This document shows, piece by piece, positions 16,012 through 24,277 of a stretch of 64,000 bases of DNA. This DNA is from Kushneria aurantia DSM 21353 (GTDB lineage Bacteria > Pseudomonadota > Gammaproteobacteria > Pseudomonadales > Halomonadaceae): the NCBI RefSeq assembly GCF_000382245.1, contig NZ_KB907868.1, forward strand, positions 118,775 through 182,774, written 5' to 3'. Every line of letters begins with the position of its first letter. The stretch's first letter is position 1. The notes beneath the pieces are model-generated. The model was not told the DNA's origin. It saw only the letters and a program-made list of their open reading frames with translations, and searched no databases. The position numbers and the translations under genes are program-made.

Positions 16012-17939
16012 TGGGCCGAGGTGACGGGATACACGGCTACCGCACCCTGCTGCCGGCGCCCCTGGCGACGCTCGACCCGGAAACGGCGATCCGCCGCCAC
16101 TGGCGCCGTGCCAACCGGGCGCTGGTGGCGAAAATGATCAGTGAACTGGCGTGGGAGCAGATACTGCGGCCCGAGCGCGATACCGCAGGCCACGGCTGGC
16201 GTCTGGATATTGCCCCGGTGGCGGCCGAAGAGCGTAGTACCAGCGCCGACAGCAGCGCCTGCGGCGTGTGGCGGTTCGACGCCGAGGTCAATCTCTGGGG
16301 TCAGCTGATGATCGACCCGGTCTCACTGCACCCGCCCTTTGGCGACGATCGCGACATCGACGCCGCCGAGCTGCTGCTGGCGCTCGCCCCCGGTATGGGG
16401 ATGCAGGACGACCACCTCGCCGAGCATCTGGAGGATCTCTACAACACCCTGCGCGGTGACTGCTGGCTGCTGGCCGTGCATGAACGCCTCCCGGCTGGCG
16501 AGGCCATTTGCCTCGACGAACCGCAGCGCCAGGCGCTGCTCGACGGCCACCCCAAGTTCCTTTTCAACAAGGGCCGGCGCGGCTGGGGGCGCGAGGCGCT
16601 GGCGCGCTATGCGCCGGAGTACCTGCACCCCTTTCGGCTCGGCTGGCTGGCGGTGCGACGCAGTCGGCTGCTTTCGAGCCACCGGGCGATCGACGACGAT
16701 GAGCTGCTCGACAGCGTGCTGGATGACGCGCAGAAAAAGGCGCTGTTCGATGCCCGCCGGCGCCTGTGCGTCGAGCAGGGCGAGGCGGAGAGCGATTTCG
16801 CCCTGATGCCGCTACACCCCTGGCAGTGGCAGCGCATTCTCGCCATGTTGCACGTCGAGGATATCGGTCGCGGTGATATGGCGTGGCTGGGCGAATTCGG
16901 CGATGATTTCGTGGCCCAACAGTCACTGCGCACCCTGACCAATGTCAGCCGTCCCGGCGTTTTCGATATCAAGCTGCCGCTGACGATCATGAACACCTCC
17001 AGCTATCGCGGCATTCCCGGACAGTACATGCTGGCCGGCCCGGCAGCCTCGCACTGGCTGCAATGTCGCGCCGCGGACGACGACGAGTTTCGCCGCGCGG
17101 GGCTGGAAATTCTCGCCGAACCTGCCGCGGCGGTCGTCGAGCATCGGCGCTACCAAGGCCTGGCGGAGGCGCCCTATCGCTACCGCGAGCTGTGCGGGGT
17201 GATCTGGCGCGAGGGGTTGGCGCCACGGGTGCAGGCGGGCGAGCAGGCGCTGACCATGGCCGAGCTGATGCAGTGCGACGGCGGCGGCAGAAGCTGGCTG
17301 GCGGCCTATATCGCTGCCGCCGGTATTAATGCCGAGCAGTGGCTGGTGCGCATGTTCGAGGCCAGCCTGATCCCCATGTATCATCTCATCTGTCGCTACG
17401 GCGTCATCATCATCGCCCACGGTCAGAACCTGACGCTGATCCTGCGTGACGGCGTGCCGCAGCGCATGGCGCTGAAGGACTTTCAGGGCGATCTGCGACT
17501 GGTCGATGACGATTTTCCCGAGGCGGCCGATCTGCCCGCCGAGCTGCTCGAGGCGACGGTACGGCTGCCGCCGGAGAAGCTGATTCACGACCTGCAGACC
17601 GGCCACTTCGTCACCCTGCTGCGCTTCGTGGCGCCGCTGGCGACGCAGGTGGGGGTCGCCGAGGCGCGCTTTTATCAGCTCTGCGCCCGGGCACTTGATG
17701 ACTATATGGCGCGCTGGCCGTCGCTGGCGTCACGTTTTGCGCGTTTTTCGCTGTTCAAGCCGCGCATTCTGCGCCTTGGCCTCAACCGCTCGAAATTCCT
17801 GCACGCCAACGACAGCGCCGCGGCGCGCATGTTGCCGGACATGGACCACGAGATCGACAACCCGCTCTACCACTGCCTGGTGCCGGATGACGCGCTGCGC
17901 CGCCACGGCGAAGCGGCGCTGGATGAGCAGGGCCTATGA
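16011..17939 (+). CDS. iucC: aerobactin synthetase component IucC
   Basis: The second NIS synthetase of the pathway; it adds the second acetyl-hydroxylysine to the citryl intermediate to finish aerobactin. It matches E. coli IucC in order: LVAKMISELAWEQIL, GHPKFLFNKGRRGWGREALA, LHPWQWQRIL, LGEFGDDF, QSLRTLTNVSRPG, LPLTIMNTSSYRGIPGQY, LICRYGVIIIAHGQNLTL and LKDFQGDLRLV. At 642 residues it is about 60 longer than the E. coli protein, from an N-terminal extension and small insertions. It starts inside the iucB stop and ends 46 bases before the iucD start. Confidence 0.94.
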   Translation: MGRGDGIHGYRTLLPAPLATLDPETAIRRHWRRANRALVAKMISELAWEQILRPERDTAGHGWRLDIAPVAAEERSTSADSSACGVWRFDAEVNLWGQLMIDPVSLHPPFGDDRDIDAAELLLALAPGMGMQDDHLAEHLEDLYNTLRGDCWLLAVHERLPAGEAICLDEPQRQALLDGHPKFLFNKGRRGWGREALARYAPEYLHPFRLGWLAVRRSRLLSSHRAIDDDELLDSVLDDAQKKALFDARRRLCVEQGEAESDFALMPLHPWQWQRILAMLHVEDIGRGDMAWLGEFGDDFVAQQSLRTLTNVSRPGVFDIKLPLTIMNTSSYRGIPGQYMLAGPAASHWLQCRAADDDEFRRAGLEILAEPAAAVVEHRRYQGLAEAPYRYRELCGVIWREGLAPRVQAGEQALTMAELMQCDGGGRSWLAAYIAAAGINAEQWLVRMFEASLIPMYHLICRYGVIIIAHGQNLTLILRDGVPQRMALKDFQGDLRLVDDDFPEAADLPAELLEATVRLPPEKLIHDLQTGHFVTLLRFVAPLATQVGVAEARFYQLCARALDDYMARWPSLASRFARFSLFKPRILRLGLNRSKFLHANDSAAARMLPDMDHEIDNPLYHCLVPDDALRRHGEAALDEQGL

Positions 17940-17985
17940 CGACCAGGGCGTCATGGGCCCACCCCGAAAAGGAATGACAGAGACC

Positions 17986-19290
17986 ATGGCTGATACGGTC
18001 GAGCTGCTCGATCTGGCCGGCATCGGCGCCGGCCCCTTCAATCTGAGCGTGGCGGCGCTGGCCGCCGACAACCTGCCTGCAATGGCCACGCGCTTTTTCG
18101 ACGCCCAGTCGCGCTATATCTGGCACGAGGGGCTGATGCTGCCGGAAACGCACCTGCAGACCGGCTTTCTCAAGGATCTGGTGACCGGCGTTGACCCTAC
18201 CAGCCGCTGGTCCTTTCTCAACTATCTGGTGGCGCACCGGCGCTTCTACCGTTTCCTCAATGCCGAGCTGCCCACCGTGTCGCGGGCCGAGTTTTCCGAT
18301 TATTTGCGCTGGGCGGCCGAGGGACTGGATAACGTCTGGCTCGACCACCCGGTGCGTGAAGTGACCCATGACGGCGAGCACTTTCATCTGCGTACCGACG
18401 CCCGCCACTTCCGCGCTCGCCATCTCTGCGTGGGCAGTGGCAAGCGCCCCTGGCTGCCCGATTTCGCTCGTGATTTTCAGGGTGAGCGTTGCCTGCACGC
18501 CGAGTCGGTCGCCCTGCGTGCGCGGGATTTCACCAATCAGCGGGTGGTGGTGGTGGGCGGCGGTCAGAGCGGCGCGGATATTTTTCTCAACGGCCTGCGC
18601 GGCCACTGGGGGCCGCCGAAAACGCTTCACTGGCTGTCGCGGCGGCGCAACTTCCAGCCGCTGGACGAGACCGCCTTCACCAACGAGTATTTTACTCCCG
18701 GCTATACCCGCCAGTTCGCCGATCTCGACGCCGACGTTCGGCGTCGCGAGGTGGCGGCGCAGAAGTACGCCAGCGACGGTATTACCCCGGCTGCGCTGCT
18801 GACGATCTATCAGGCGCTCTATAACCGCTTCGACGTCATGGGCGAGCCGCGCTGGGCGCATCTGCTGCCGCACCGCGAAGCGGCCGATATGGTCCGCTGT
18901 GGTGACGGGTTTGGGCTGACCGCTGTGCACGGCCCCACCGGCATCCGCGAGCGCTTCGACGCCGACGTGGTCATTTTTGCCACGGGGTTCGCATCGGCGC
19001 TGCCCGACTGCCTGGCGCCGCTGGCTGAAAGCATTGGTCGCGATGAGCGGGGAGAAGCCACGGTGGGGCGCCACTTTCTCTACGACTGGCAGGGCGGCAC
19101 CGACAGTCGCATCTACGCCGTCAACGCCGGTCGCTCCCGCTACGGCATCGCCGAGCCGCAGCTGTCACTGATGGCGTGGCGTTCGGGGGTGATTCTCAAT
19201 CACCTGAGCGGGCGTGAGGTGTTCGATCTGGAAGACGACCAGGGGCCGATCGAGTGGCGGCCGTTGAACCCGGACGGGGCAGCACAGTAG
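17986..19290 (+). CDS. iucD: L-lysine N6-monooxygenase IucD
   Basis: An NADPH- and FAD-dependent hydroxylase of 434 residues that makes N6-hydroxylysine, the first step of aerobactin synthesis. Motifs: FAD-binding GIGAGPFNLSVAAL at the N-terminus, LPETHLQTGFLKDLVT, NADPH-binding VVVVGGGQSGADIF near residue 190 and the ATGF motif in VIFATGFASALPD near the end. I chose the ATG giving MADTVELLDLAGIG, with AAAAGGA 12 bases upstream; in-frame ATGs four and eleven codons earlier are possible. It completes iucBCD and ends five bases from the convergent fhuF-like gene, with no terminator between. Confidence 0.94.
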   Translation: MADTVELLDLAGIGAGPFNLSVAALAADNLPAMATRFFDAQSRYIWHEGLMLPETHLQTGFLKDLVTGVDPTSRWSFLNYLVAHRRFYRFLNAELPTVSRAEFSDYLRWAAEGLDNVWLDHPVREVTHDGEHFHLRTDARHFRARHLCVGSGKRPWLPDFARDFQGERCLHAESVALRARDFTNQRVVVVGGGQSGADIFLNGLRGHWGPPKTLHWLSRRRNFQPLDETAFTNEYFTPGYTRQFADLDADVRRREVAAQKYASDGITPAALLTIYQALYNRFDVMGEPRWAHLLPHREAADMVRCGDGFGLTAVHGPTGIRERFDADVVIFATGFASALPDCLAPLAESIGRDERGEATVGRHFLYDWQGGTDSRIYAVNAGRSRYGIAEPQLSLMAWRSGVILNHLSGREVFDLEDDQGPIEWRPLNPDGAAQ

Positions 19291-19295
19291 AGCGC

Positions 19296-20030
19296 TCAGG
19301 CCTCGCCGTGTGCTTTCTTGAGTCGCGGACAGTTGCCACACAGCGTCAGGGCGTCGTCGAGATAGCGCAGGCAGCACAGGCGTCGGCAGCGCCACTGTGT
19401 TGGCGTGCCGTGCTCATCGAGGGTATCGATATAGTCGATCGGACGGTAAAAGGGGTTGCGCTGGCGATCCGGCAGCTCACGCCTTTGCATCATCTGCCGC
19501 GCCTCGGCGATCTCGCGCGCGCTGGCCGGGCCCTGCTCGGCCAGCGCATTGATGGTGTATTCGAAGTAGACCGCGGCGTTGCTCCACAGCACCCTGGGCG
19601 AGAAATGTACATGGCGCGCCAGGGTTTCGATCAGCGGTCGCAGGTGGCGGCGAAACAGTCCGCAGAAGCGGGCACAGCCGTTGTCCAGGCTGGGCACCCC
19701 GGCGTGGGGCAGCACGAACTGCGTGGGCGTGCCGTCGTCCCCCAACACGATGCCCAGCTCGTCGATAGCGGTAGGGAGATGGACGTCGCGCACCAGCTCC
19801 ACCACCGTCACCGGGATGATCAGCTGGCTCAGATAGTGTTTTGACCATTGGGTCGCGACCGCGCGCCGCTCGTTGGCGACCTGACTCGCCGCGAAGCGGT
19901 CGAGCAGCGTGTCGAGGGTGGCGGGCTCCAGCAGCCGTGCGGCCGGCATGACCGGTCCGCTGGCGTCGTGGCGGGCACACAGGGTCGTGGCAAAACGCGC
20001 CAGACTCTGGTCGAAAAGAGGTTCGAACAT
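19296..20030 (-). CDS. fhuF: FhuF-like siderophore-iron reductase
   Basis: 244 residues ending in the FhuF iron-sulfur signature: two adjacent cysteines, ten residues, then C-G-N-C (RRLCCLRYLDDALTLCGNC). In FhuF these four cysteines hold a [2Fe-2S] cluster that reduces ferric hydroxamate siderophores in the cytoplasm. A Fur-like box lies 57 bases upstream of its start. It is convergent with iucD. Together with the SIP protein the locus has two different reductive iron-release enzymes, which suits two types of chelating group. Confidence 0.88.
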   Translation of the reverse strand: MFEPLFDQSLARFATTLCARHDASGPVMPAARLLEPATLDTLLDRFAASQVANERRAVATQWSKHYLSQLIIPVTVVELVRDVHLPTAIDELGIVLGDDGTPTQFVLPHAGVPSLDNGCARFCGLFRRHLRPLIETLARHVHFSPRVLWSNAAVYFEYTINALAEQGPASAREIAEARQMMQRRELPDRQRNPFYRPIDYIDTLDEHGTPTQWRCRRLCCLRYLDDALTLCGNCPRLKKAHGEA

Positions 20031-20086
20031 CCAGACTCCCGGACGAGCGTGGACAGAAGCGCCGTCGAGTGGCGCATCAGCGGATC

Positions 20087-20105
20087 TTGAATGAAAATTA
20101 TTCTA
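20087..20105. promoter_or_regulatory. candidate Fur box upstream of fhuF
   Basis: The 19-base stretch matches 12 of 19 Fur consensus positions, with the core TGAAAATTATT. It lies in the 162-base gap between the FhuF-like gene and divergent fdhD, closer to fhuF. Iron repression of fhuF is the natural reading. Confidence 0.55.
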
Positions 20106-20192
20106 GCAGCCTGTCGGACTTTTCTGTGCCGGTCGGCGCGATAGCCGGCGAGGCGTGTCACAATGAGGCCTGTCAGCGGCAAGGAGCACGAC

Positions 20193-20966
20193 ATGACAGC
20201 AGGCAGCGGTGGCTATCGCGGGGTACTGTTCGATTTCGAGGACGCCACCCAGACGCCCGGCGAGGCGCTGGGCGGTCCCACTGAGCTGCCGGTAACGCTG
20301 TCGTTCAACGACACCGCCTACGCCTCGGTGCTGGCGACCCCCGATGATCTCGAACACTGGGCGCTGGGATTTGCCTTCAGCGAGGGCATGATCACGCGCG
20401 CCGGCCAGGTGGCGGCGGTCACCAGCGATCGTCTGCGCCACGGCGTGCGGCTGCGCCTGGCGGTGCCTGCGCATATCGAGCGGCTGGCCGGCGAGCGGCG
20501 TCGGGTGACCTCGGCCTCCTCCAGCTGTGGCCGCTGCGGCAGTGCCGAGGAAGCGCAGATGATGGAAGGACTGCAGCGCCTGCCGCCGGTCGCGCCGCCT
20601 ACGCCGGCGCAGCTGGAAAGCGCGCTGGCGCGACTCGAAGAGGCCGGCCGGCCCGGTCTGCATATGGCGCTGGGTTTTGACAGCGCCGGCGAATGGCTGG
20701 CCACAGGGATCGATATCGGCCGCCACAACGCGCTCGACAAGCTGGTCGGCGAGGGGCTGGCCGCCGGGCGACTGCCCGCCATGGTACTGCTGTCGAGCCG
20801 CTGTAGCCTCGAACTGGTGCAGAAGGTGGTGCGCGCCGGTATTCCCACACTCGCAACGCTGTCGCACCCTTCGCAGCTGGCGGTGGAGATTGCCCGCCTC
20901 TGCGCGCTCAACCTGATCTGCTGTCATCGTGGGCGCCGCTTGACGCTGCTCAGCGCCGCCACATAA
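20193..20966 (+). CDS. fdhD: formate dehydrogenase accessory sulfurtransferase FdhD
   Basis: 257 residues. FdhD passes sulfur from IscS to the molybdenum or tungsten cofactor of formate dehydrogenase. The sulfur-carrying pair is C112 and C115 in SSCGRCG, and the family blocks FAFSEGMI, GIDIGRHNALDKLVG, LLSSRCSLELVQK and AGIPTLATLSHPSQLA are all present. AAGGAG lies six bases before the chosen ATG. No formate dehydrogenase gene is in the window, so its target must be elsewhere. The neighbouring iron genes seem unrelated to its role. Confidence 0.95.
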   Translation: MTAGSGGYRGVLFDFEDATQTPGEALGGPTELPVTLSFNDTAYASVLATPDDLEHWALGFAFSEGMITRAGQVAAVTSDRLRHGVRLRLAVPAHIERLAGERRRVTSASSSCGRCGSAEEAQMMEGLQRLPPVAPPTPAQLESALARLEEAGRPGLHMALGFDSAGEWLATGIDIGRHNALDKLVGEGLAAGRLPAMVLLSSRCSLELVQKVVRAGIPTLATLSHPSQLAVEIARLCALNLICCHRGRRLTLLSAAT

Positions 20967-21090
20967 TCCTGTCGGTATCCGCCGGAGCGCCGCGCAGCGG
21001 GCGTACTGTTACGATTGTCACCCCATATTGACTTGATCGCGCGGGATTGGCGCGCAAGGATGAGGGTTTGCCGTCGCGACAGGGTTATCC

Positions 21091-22776
21091 ATGCCGACCA
21101 CCACGATCCACGATAAAACTTCGGTCGCTACCCTGCTGCTGGTCGCGTTCCTCGCGCTGCTGGCGCCTGTCAATGCCAGTGGCAACGACCGATCGGTAAC
21201 GCTGCTGCCGCTGGCGCTCGATGAGCGCACCCTTCCCCAACTGCGCGTGCTGCTCGATCTCGGTCTGGTCGATTCCGAGCAGCTGGTGCGTTTCTACTTC
21301 GCTCGCATGAGCGCTCTCGACGATAGCGGGCCGCGGGTCAATGCCATGCTGGATCGCGTCCCGGACGCCCTCGAACGCGCCCGCGAGATCGACCGTCATC
21401 GCCACGAGGACGGCCATGGGCCGCTCTATGGCATTCCCTTCGTGGTCAAGGACAATATCGACGTGGCCGGTCTGCCCACCTCGGCGGGTTCGATGGTGCT
21501 CAAGGGGGCTTACCCGCAGGATAGCGCCCATCTGGTGCAGCGCCTGCAGGCGGCCGGCGCGATTTTGCTGGGCAAGGCCAACATGACCGAGCTGGCAGCC
21601 AGCTATGGCCAGCCCGGCTATAGCTCGCGCGGTGGTATTACGCGCAACCCGTGGCGGCTGGATCGCAGCGTGCTGGGCTCCAGCAGTGGCCCGGCGGCGG
21701 CAGTGGCGGCGGGTTTTGCCCCCTTTGCGATTGCCACTGACACCGAAGGCTCGGCGCGCGGTCCGGCGCATGCCACCGGACTGGTGACCATGCGCCCGAC
21801 GCTGGGGCGGATCAGTCGCGACGGTATCATGCCGCTGGCGATGTCATTTGATACGCCGGCGCCGCTGACCCGCACGGTGACCGGCAACGCCTGGGTGCTG
21901 GCGGCCATGGCCGGGCGCGATGACGATGACAGTGCCACCGGTTTCAACGCACAGTCGCCGTTTCAACTGCGCCGGGCGCTGCGTCCGCCCGCTGCCGGTT
22001 CGCGCCCCCTTGAAGGGGTGAAACTGGGTGTGATTGCCCATCGCGAAATGGGCAATCGCGAAATCGAGGCGCGTCTGGAGCAGGTGCTGGAGCGGATCAG
22101 GACGCTGGGCGGCGAAACGGTTCGCGCCGAACTCAACGGCTACTATCAGGATCTCTGGCCGCAGGTGGTAGGGCCGGTGCACGAGGCCGAGTTCGAGCCG
22201 CAGCTGGCGCGCTATCTGGAGCAGTTCGGCGACGATCAGCCCGACAACCTCTCGGAACTGATGGCGCTGTGCAAGCGCTTCAACAGTCGTGCAGTGGTCG
22301 ATCATCCGATCAAAAAGGCGCGCATCAAGGGGATGGAGCGGCGCCTCGATGAGCACATGGCGGGATCGGCGGCCTACCTGCAGGTGGTCTCGAGGCGCAT
22401 TCCGGCGCTGCGCGAGGAGCTGGCCGGCTTCATGCGTGACAACGACCTCGATGCCCTGATTTTTCCCACCGAGGCGTGCCCGGCGCCGCCGCTCAAGGGC
22501 GAGCGCGATCAGCCCTACGAGTGCAGCGCCGATACGCCGTTCTCGCTGGGTTACATCGCCTCCGCTACCGGCTTTCCGGAGTTGAGCCTGCCGATGGGGT
22601 TGACGCGCGCCGGGGTACCCATCAATTTTTCACTGTTGGGTACGGCGCGCCGCGAGGCGAGGCTCTATGGTATCGGGCAGGCTTTCATGCAGGCGCTGTC
22701 GAAAAATGATCCGCTGGCGCTGCCCGGCAGCGCCGCACAGCGTCTCGATGATGATAACGGGGAGAAGACACCATGA
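21091..22776 (+). CDS. secreted amidase-signature family hydrolase
   Basis: 561 residues. The N-terminus (residues 13-32: hydrophobic run then PVNASG) looks like a cleavable signal peptide. The amidase-signature Ser-cisSer-Lys triad is visible: the lysine in GIPFVVKDNIDVAG, the cis-serine in LGSSSGPAAAVAAG and the nucleophile in TDTEGSARGPA. It should hydrolyse an amide outside the cytoplasm; the substrate is unknown. GatA is unlikely because of the signal peptide and the lack of gatB/gatC. The stop codon overlaps an ATG (ATGA) of a tiny frame that may be the stump of a former downstream gene. Confidence 0.85.
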   Translation: MPTTTIHDKTSVATLLLVAFLALLAPVNASGNDRSVTLLPLALDERTLPQLRVLLDLGLVDSEQLVRFYFARMSALDDSGPRVNAMLDRVPDALERAREIDRHRHEDGHGPLYGIPFVVKDNIDVAGLPTSAGSMVLKGAYPQDSAHLVQRLQAAGAILLGKANMTELAASYGQPGYSSRGGITRNPWRLDRSVLGSSSGPAAAVAAGFAPFAIATDTEGSARGPAHATGLVTMRPTLGRISRDGIMPLAMSFDTPAPLTRTVTGNAWVLAAMAGRDDDDSATGFNAQSPFQLRRALRPPAAGSRPLEGVKLGVIAHREMGNREIEARLEQVLERIRTLGGETVRAELNGYYQDLWPQVVGPVHEAEFEPQLARYLEQFGDDQPDNLSELMALCKRFNSRAVVDHPIKKARIKGMERRLDEHMAGSAAYLQVVSRRIPALREELAGFMRDNDLDALIFPTEACPAPPLKGERDQPYECSADTPFSLGYIASATGFPELSLPMGLTRAGVPINFSLLGTARREARLYGIGQAFMQALSKNDPLALPGSAAQRLDDDNGEKTP

Positions 22777-22856
22777 CATCGACCGTCCAGGCTCTGGCCG
22801 TTAGGACAGCGGCTCAATATCCACGGCGACGACCGCGACCGCGTCAGCGCTTTTGA
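22773..22856 (+). pseudogene. 27-codon frame coupled to the amidase, possible gene stump
   Basis: An ATG overlapping the amidase stop, with GGGGAG nine bases upstream, opens a frame that begins MTSTVQALAV, becomes Arg/Pro-rich and stops after 27 codons. ATGA coupling of this kind normally joins two operon genes, so the peptide could be the start of a lost second gene. It has no recognisable family. A chance frame is equally possible. Confidence 0.3.
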
Positions 22857-23029
22857 CTGCGGTTGAGCGATGGGCTCAGCGCGAAGGAAGCGCTGAATAA
22901 ATCGCCGAACGAGATGAAGGGCAAGGCGCACGGAACGCAGAAGGCGAGACATAACATGGGGTTAGGCGAGTCTTCGACCGGGCTGGCGCACCAGTACCGC
23001 GCAACGTAGTGATTCGCTCGTGCAGGCAT
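22857..23029. other. non-coding gap with a hairpin and an IS-end-like motif
   Basis: Between the amidase and the convergent EAL-HDOD pair. A 7-bp stem (TCAGCGC / GCGCTGA, loop of 7) lies at 22876-22896 and could end amidase transcription, though no T-run follows. The sequence GGAAGCGCTGAATAAATC at 22886-22903 recalls the terminal repeats of some IS5-type elements, which often contain TGAATAAATC. No transposase is present, so at most this is one isolated end. Confidence 0.35.
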
Positions 23030-24277
23030 TTATGCAGTGGTTCCCGAACTGACCAGCGCGTCGCGCGAGGTATTCTGCAGGGCGAGCTGATAACAGCGGC
23101 TGACCTGATTGGCGCTAATGCCGAGTTCTGCCAGCCGTGACCATTCGATGTTGCGCCAGCTGGCGTTCTGATAGTCGATGACCGTTTGCAGTATCAGTCC
23201 CAGCGAGCCGCTGCGCTCCAGCAGTGCGGCGCTGATCAGTGGGTGGACGTGAATCACTTCCAGCACCTGTTTCAGCGGCTGATCGATGAAACTGTCGAGC
23301 ATCGAGAACAGGCCGATGGTAAAGCCCATTTCGGCTTTGTCATCGGCTATCCCGGCGGCAAGATGCTGACAAAAATGCGCGCGCAGCATTGCCATGCGCT
23401 GTAGCGCATGCGGTTTTTCCTCGAAGCGGGCCAGCAGCAGCAGGCTGGCAAGGCTGCGGATGCGCGTAAGCCCCAGTTTGGTGACGGCCGCGTTGAGACT
23501 GGTCACCGGTTGGCGCTGTTCGGCCCATACCGAGTTGGCAAGACGCAGCAGGCGCACGCTGAGGAAAGGGTCGTTCTGTATCGTCAGCGCCATATTGCGC
23601 AGCGAAATATCAGGGGCGTTGAGCTGAGCCAGCAGGGCCAGCAGGTTGACGCGGCTGACCGGTATGGTGCGACCGTGTACCGTCTGGGGACGGGCAAGGT
23701 AGTAGCCCTGAAAAAGCGTGCAGCCTGCTTCCAGGGCAGAGGCAAAGTCCTCTTCGGTTTCGATCTTCTCTGCCAGTAGTCTGGCGTTGCTGTGCTGGCG
23801 CAGCGTATCGGTCACGCTGTGAAGTTCACTCGCGCTATAGGCGGGAAACTCCAGTTTGACGATGTCGGCCAGTGCCAGCAGAGGATGGTCGGCGCCGGGC
23901 AGGTTGTAGTCATCCAGTGCCAGCCGAAAGCCGCGCTTTTTCAGCGCCTTCAGCGTGTTGATGACCGCCTCGTCGGGCTTTATATCTTCCAGTACCTCGA
24001 TGATCAGCGTCTCGGGGGAGAAGGGCAGCCCCTGCTGCAGGGTTTCAGCGGTGAAGTTGACCCAGGCGGGACGCCCCTCGCACGCCTCGTGAATGTCGGT
24101 GACGGTAAAGGCGTTGAGCAGCACCTGGCTGGTCGCCCGATTGCCGTCGAAATCGGCGGGGTTGATGGGGCCGCCGTCTAACGGGCGAAAGAGCAGCTCA
24201 TAGCCCCTGACCACCAGCTGGCGGTCGTAGATGGGCTGACGGGCGAAGAGTACGCCGCCGCTCGGTTCGGCGCTCAT
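23030..24277 (-). CDS. EAL-HDOD signalling protein, first copy
   Basis: 415 residues: an N-terminal EAL-like domain (about 8-205) followed by an HDOD domain (about 210-400). The EAL signature has become EVL in LIIEVLEDIK and the usual DDFGTGYSSL loop is replaced by DDYNLPGADHPLL, so c-di-GMP hydrolysis is unlikely. Proteins of this YuxH/CdgJ-like layout act through protein contacts in motility or biofilm control. GGAGG precedes the ATG, which overlaps the stop of a close paralogue upstream, so the two are a coupled tandem pair. Confidence 0.9.
   Translation of the reverse strand: MSAEPSGGVLFARQPIYDRQLVVRGYELLFRPLDGGPINPADFDGNRATSQVLLNAFTVTDIHEACEGRPAWVNFTAETLQQGLPFSPETLIIEVLEDIKPDEAVINTLKALKKRGFRLALDDYNLPGADHPLLALADIVKLEFPAYSASELHSVTDTLRQHSNARLLAEKIETEEDFASALEAGCTLFQGYYLARPQTVHGRTIPVSRVNLLALLAQLNAPDISLRNMALTIQNDPFLSVRLLRLANSVWAEQRQPVTSLNAAVTKLGLTRIRSLASLLLLARFEEKPHALQRMAMLRAHFCQHLAAGIADDKAEMGFTIGLFSMLDSFIDQPLKQVLEVIHVHPLISAALLERSGSLGLILQTVIDYQNASWRNIEWSRLAELGISANQVSRCYQLALQNTSRDALVSSGTTA

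Noticed and set aside
224..19290. A petrobactin-type locus
   Set aside because: Petrobactin uses 3,4-dihydroxybenzoate made by AsbF and spermidine arms. Here the genes are isochorismate-based (2,3-dihydroxybenzoate) and the lysine hydroxylase and acetylase point to aerobactin.
20163..20192. A longer fdhD start ten codons upstream
   Set aside because: The later ATG has AAGGAG at ideal spacing, while the earlier one has none.
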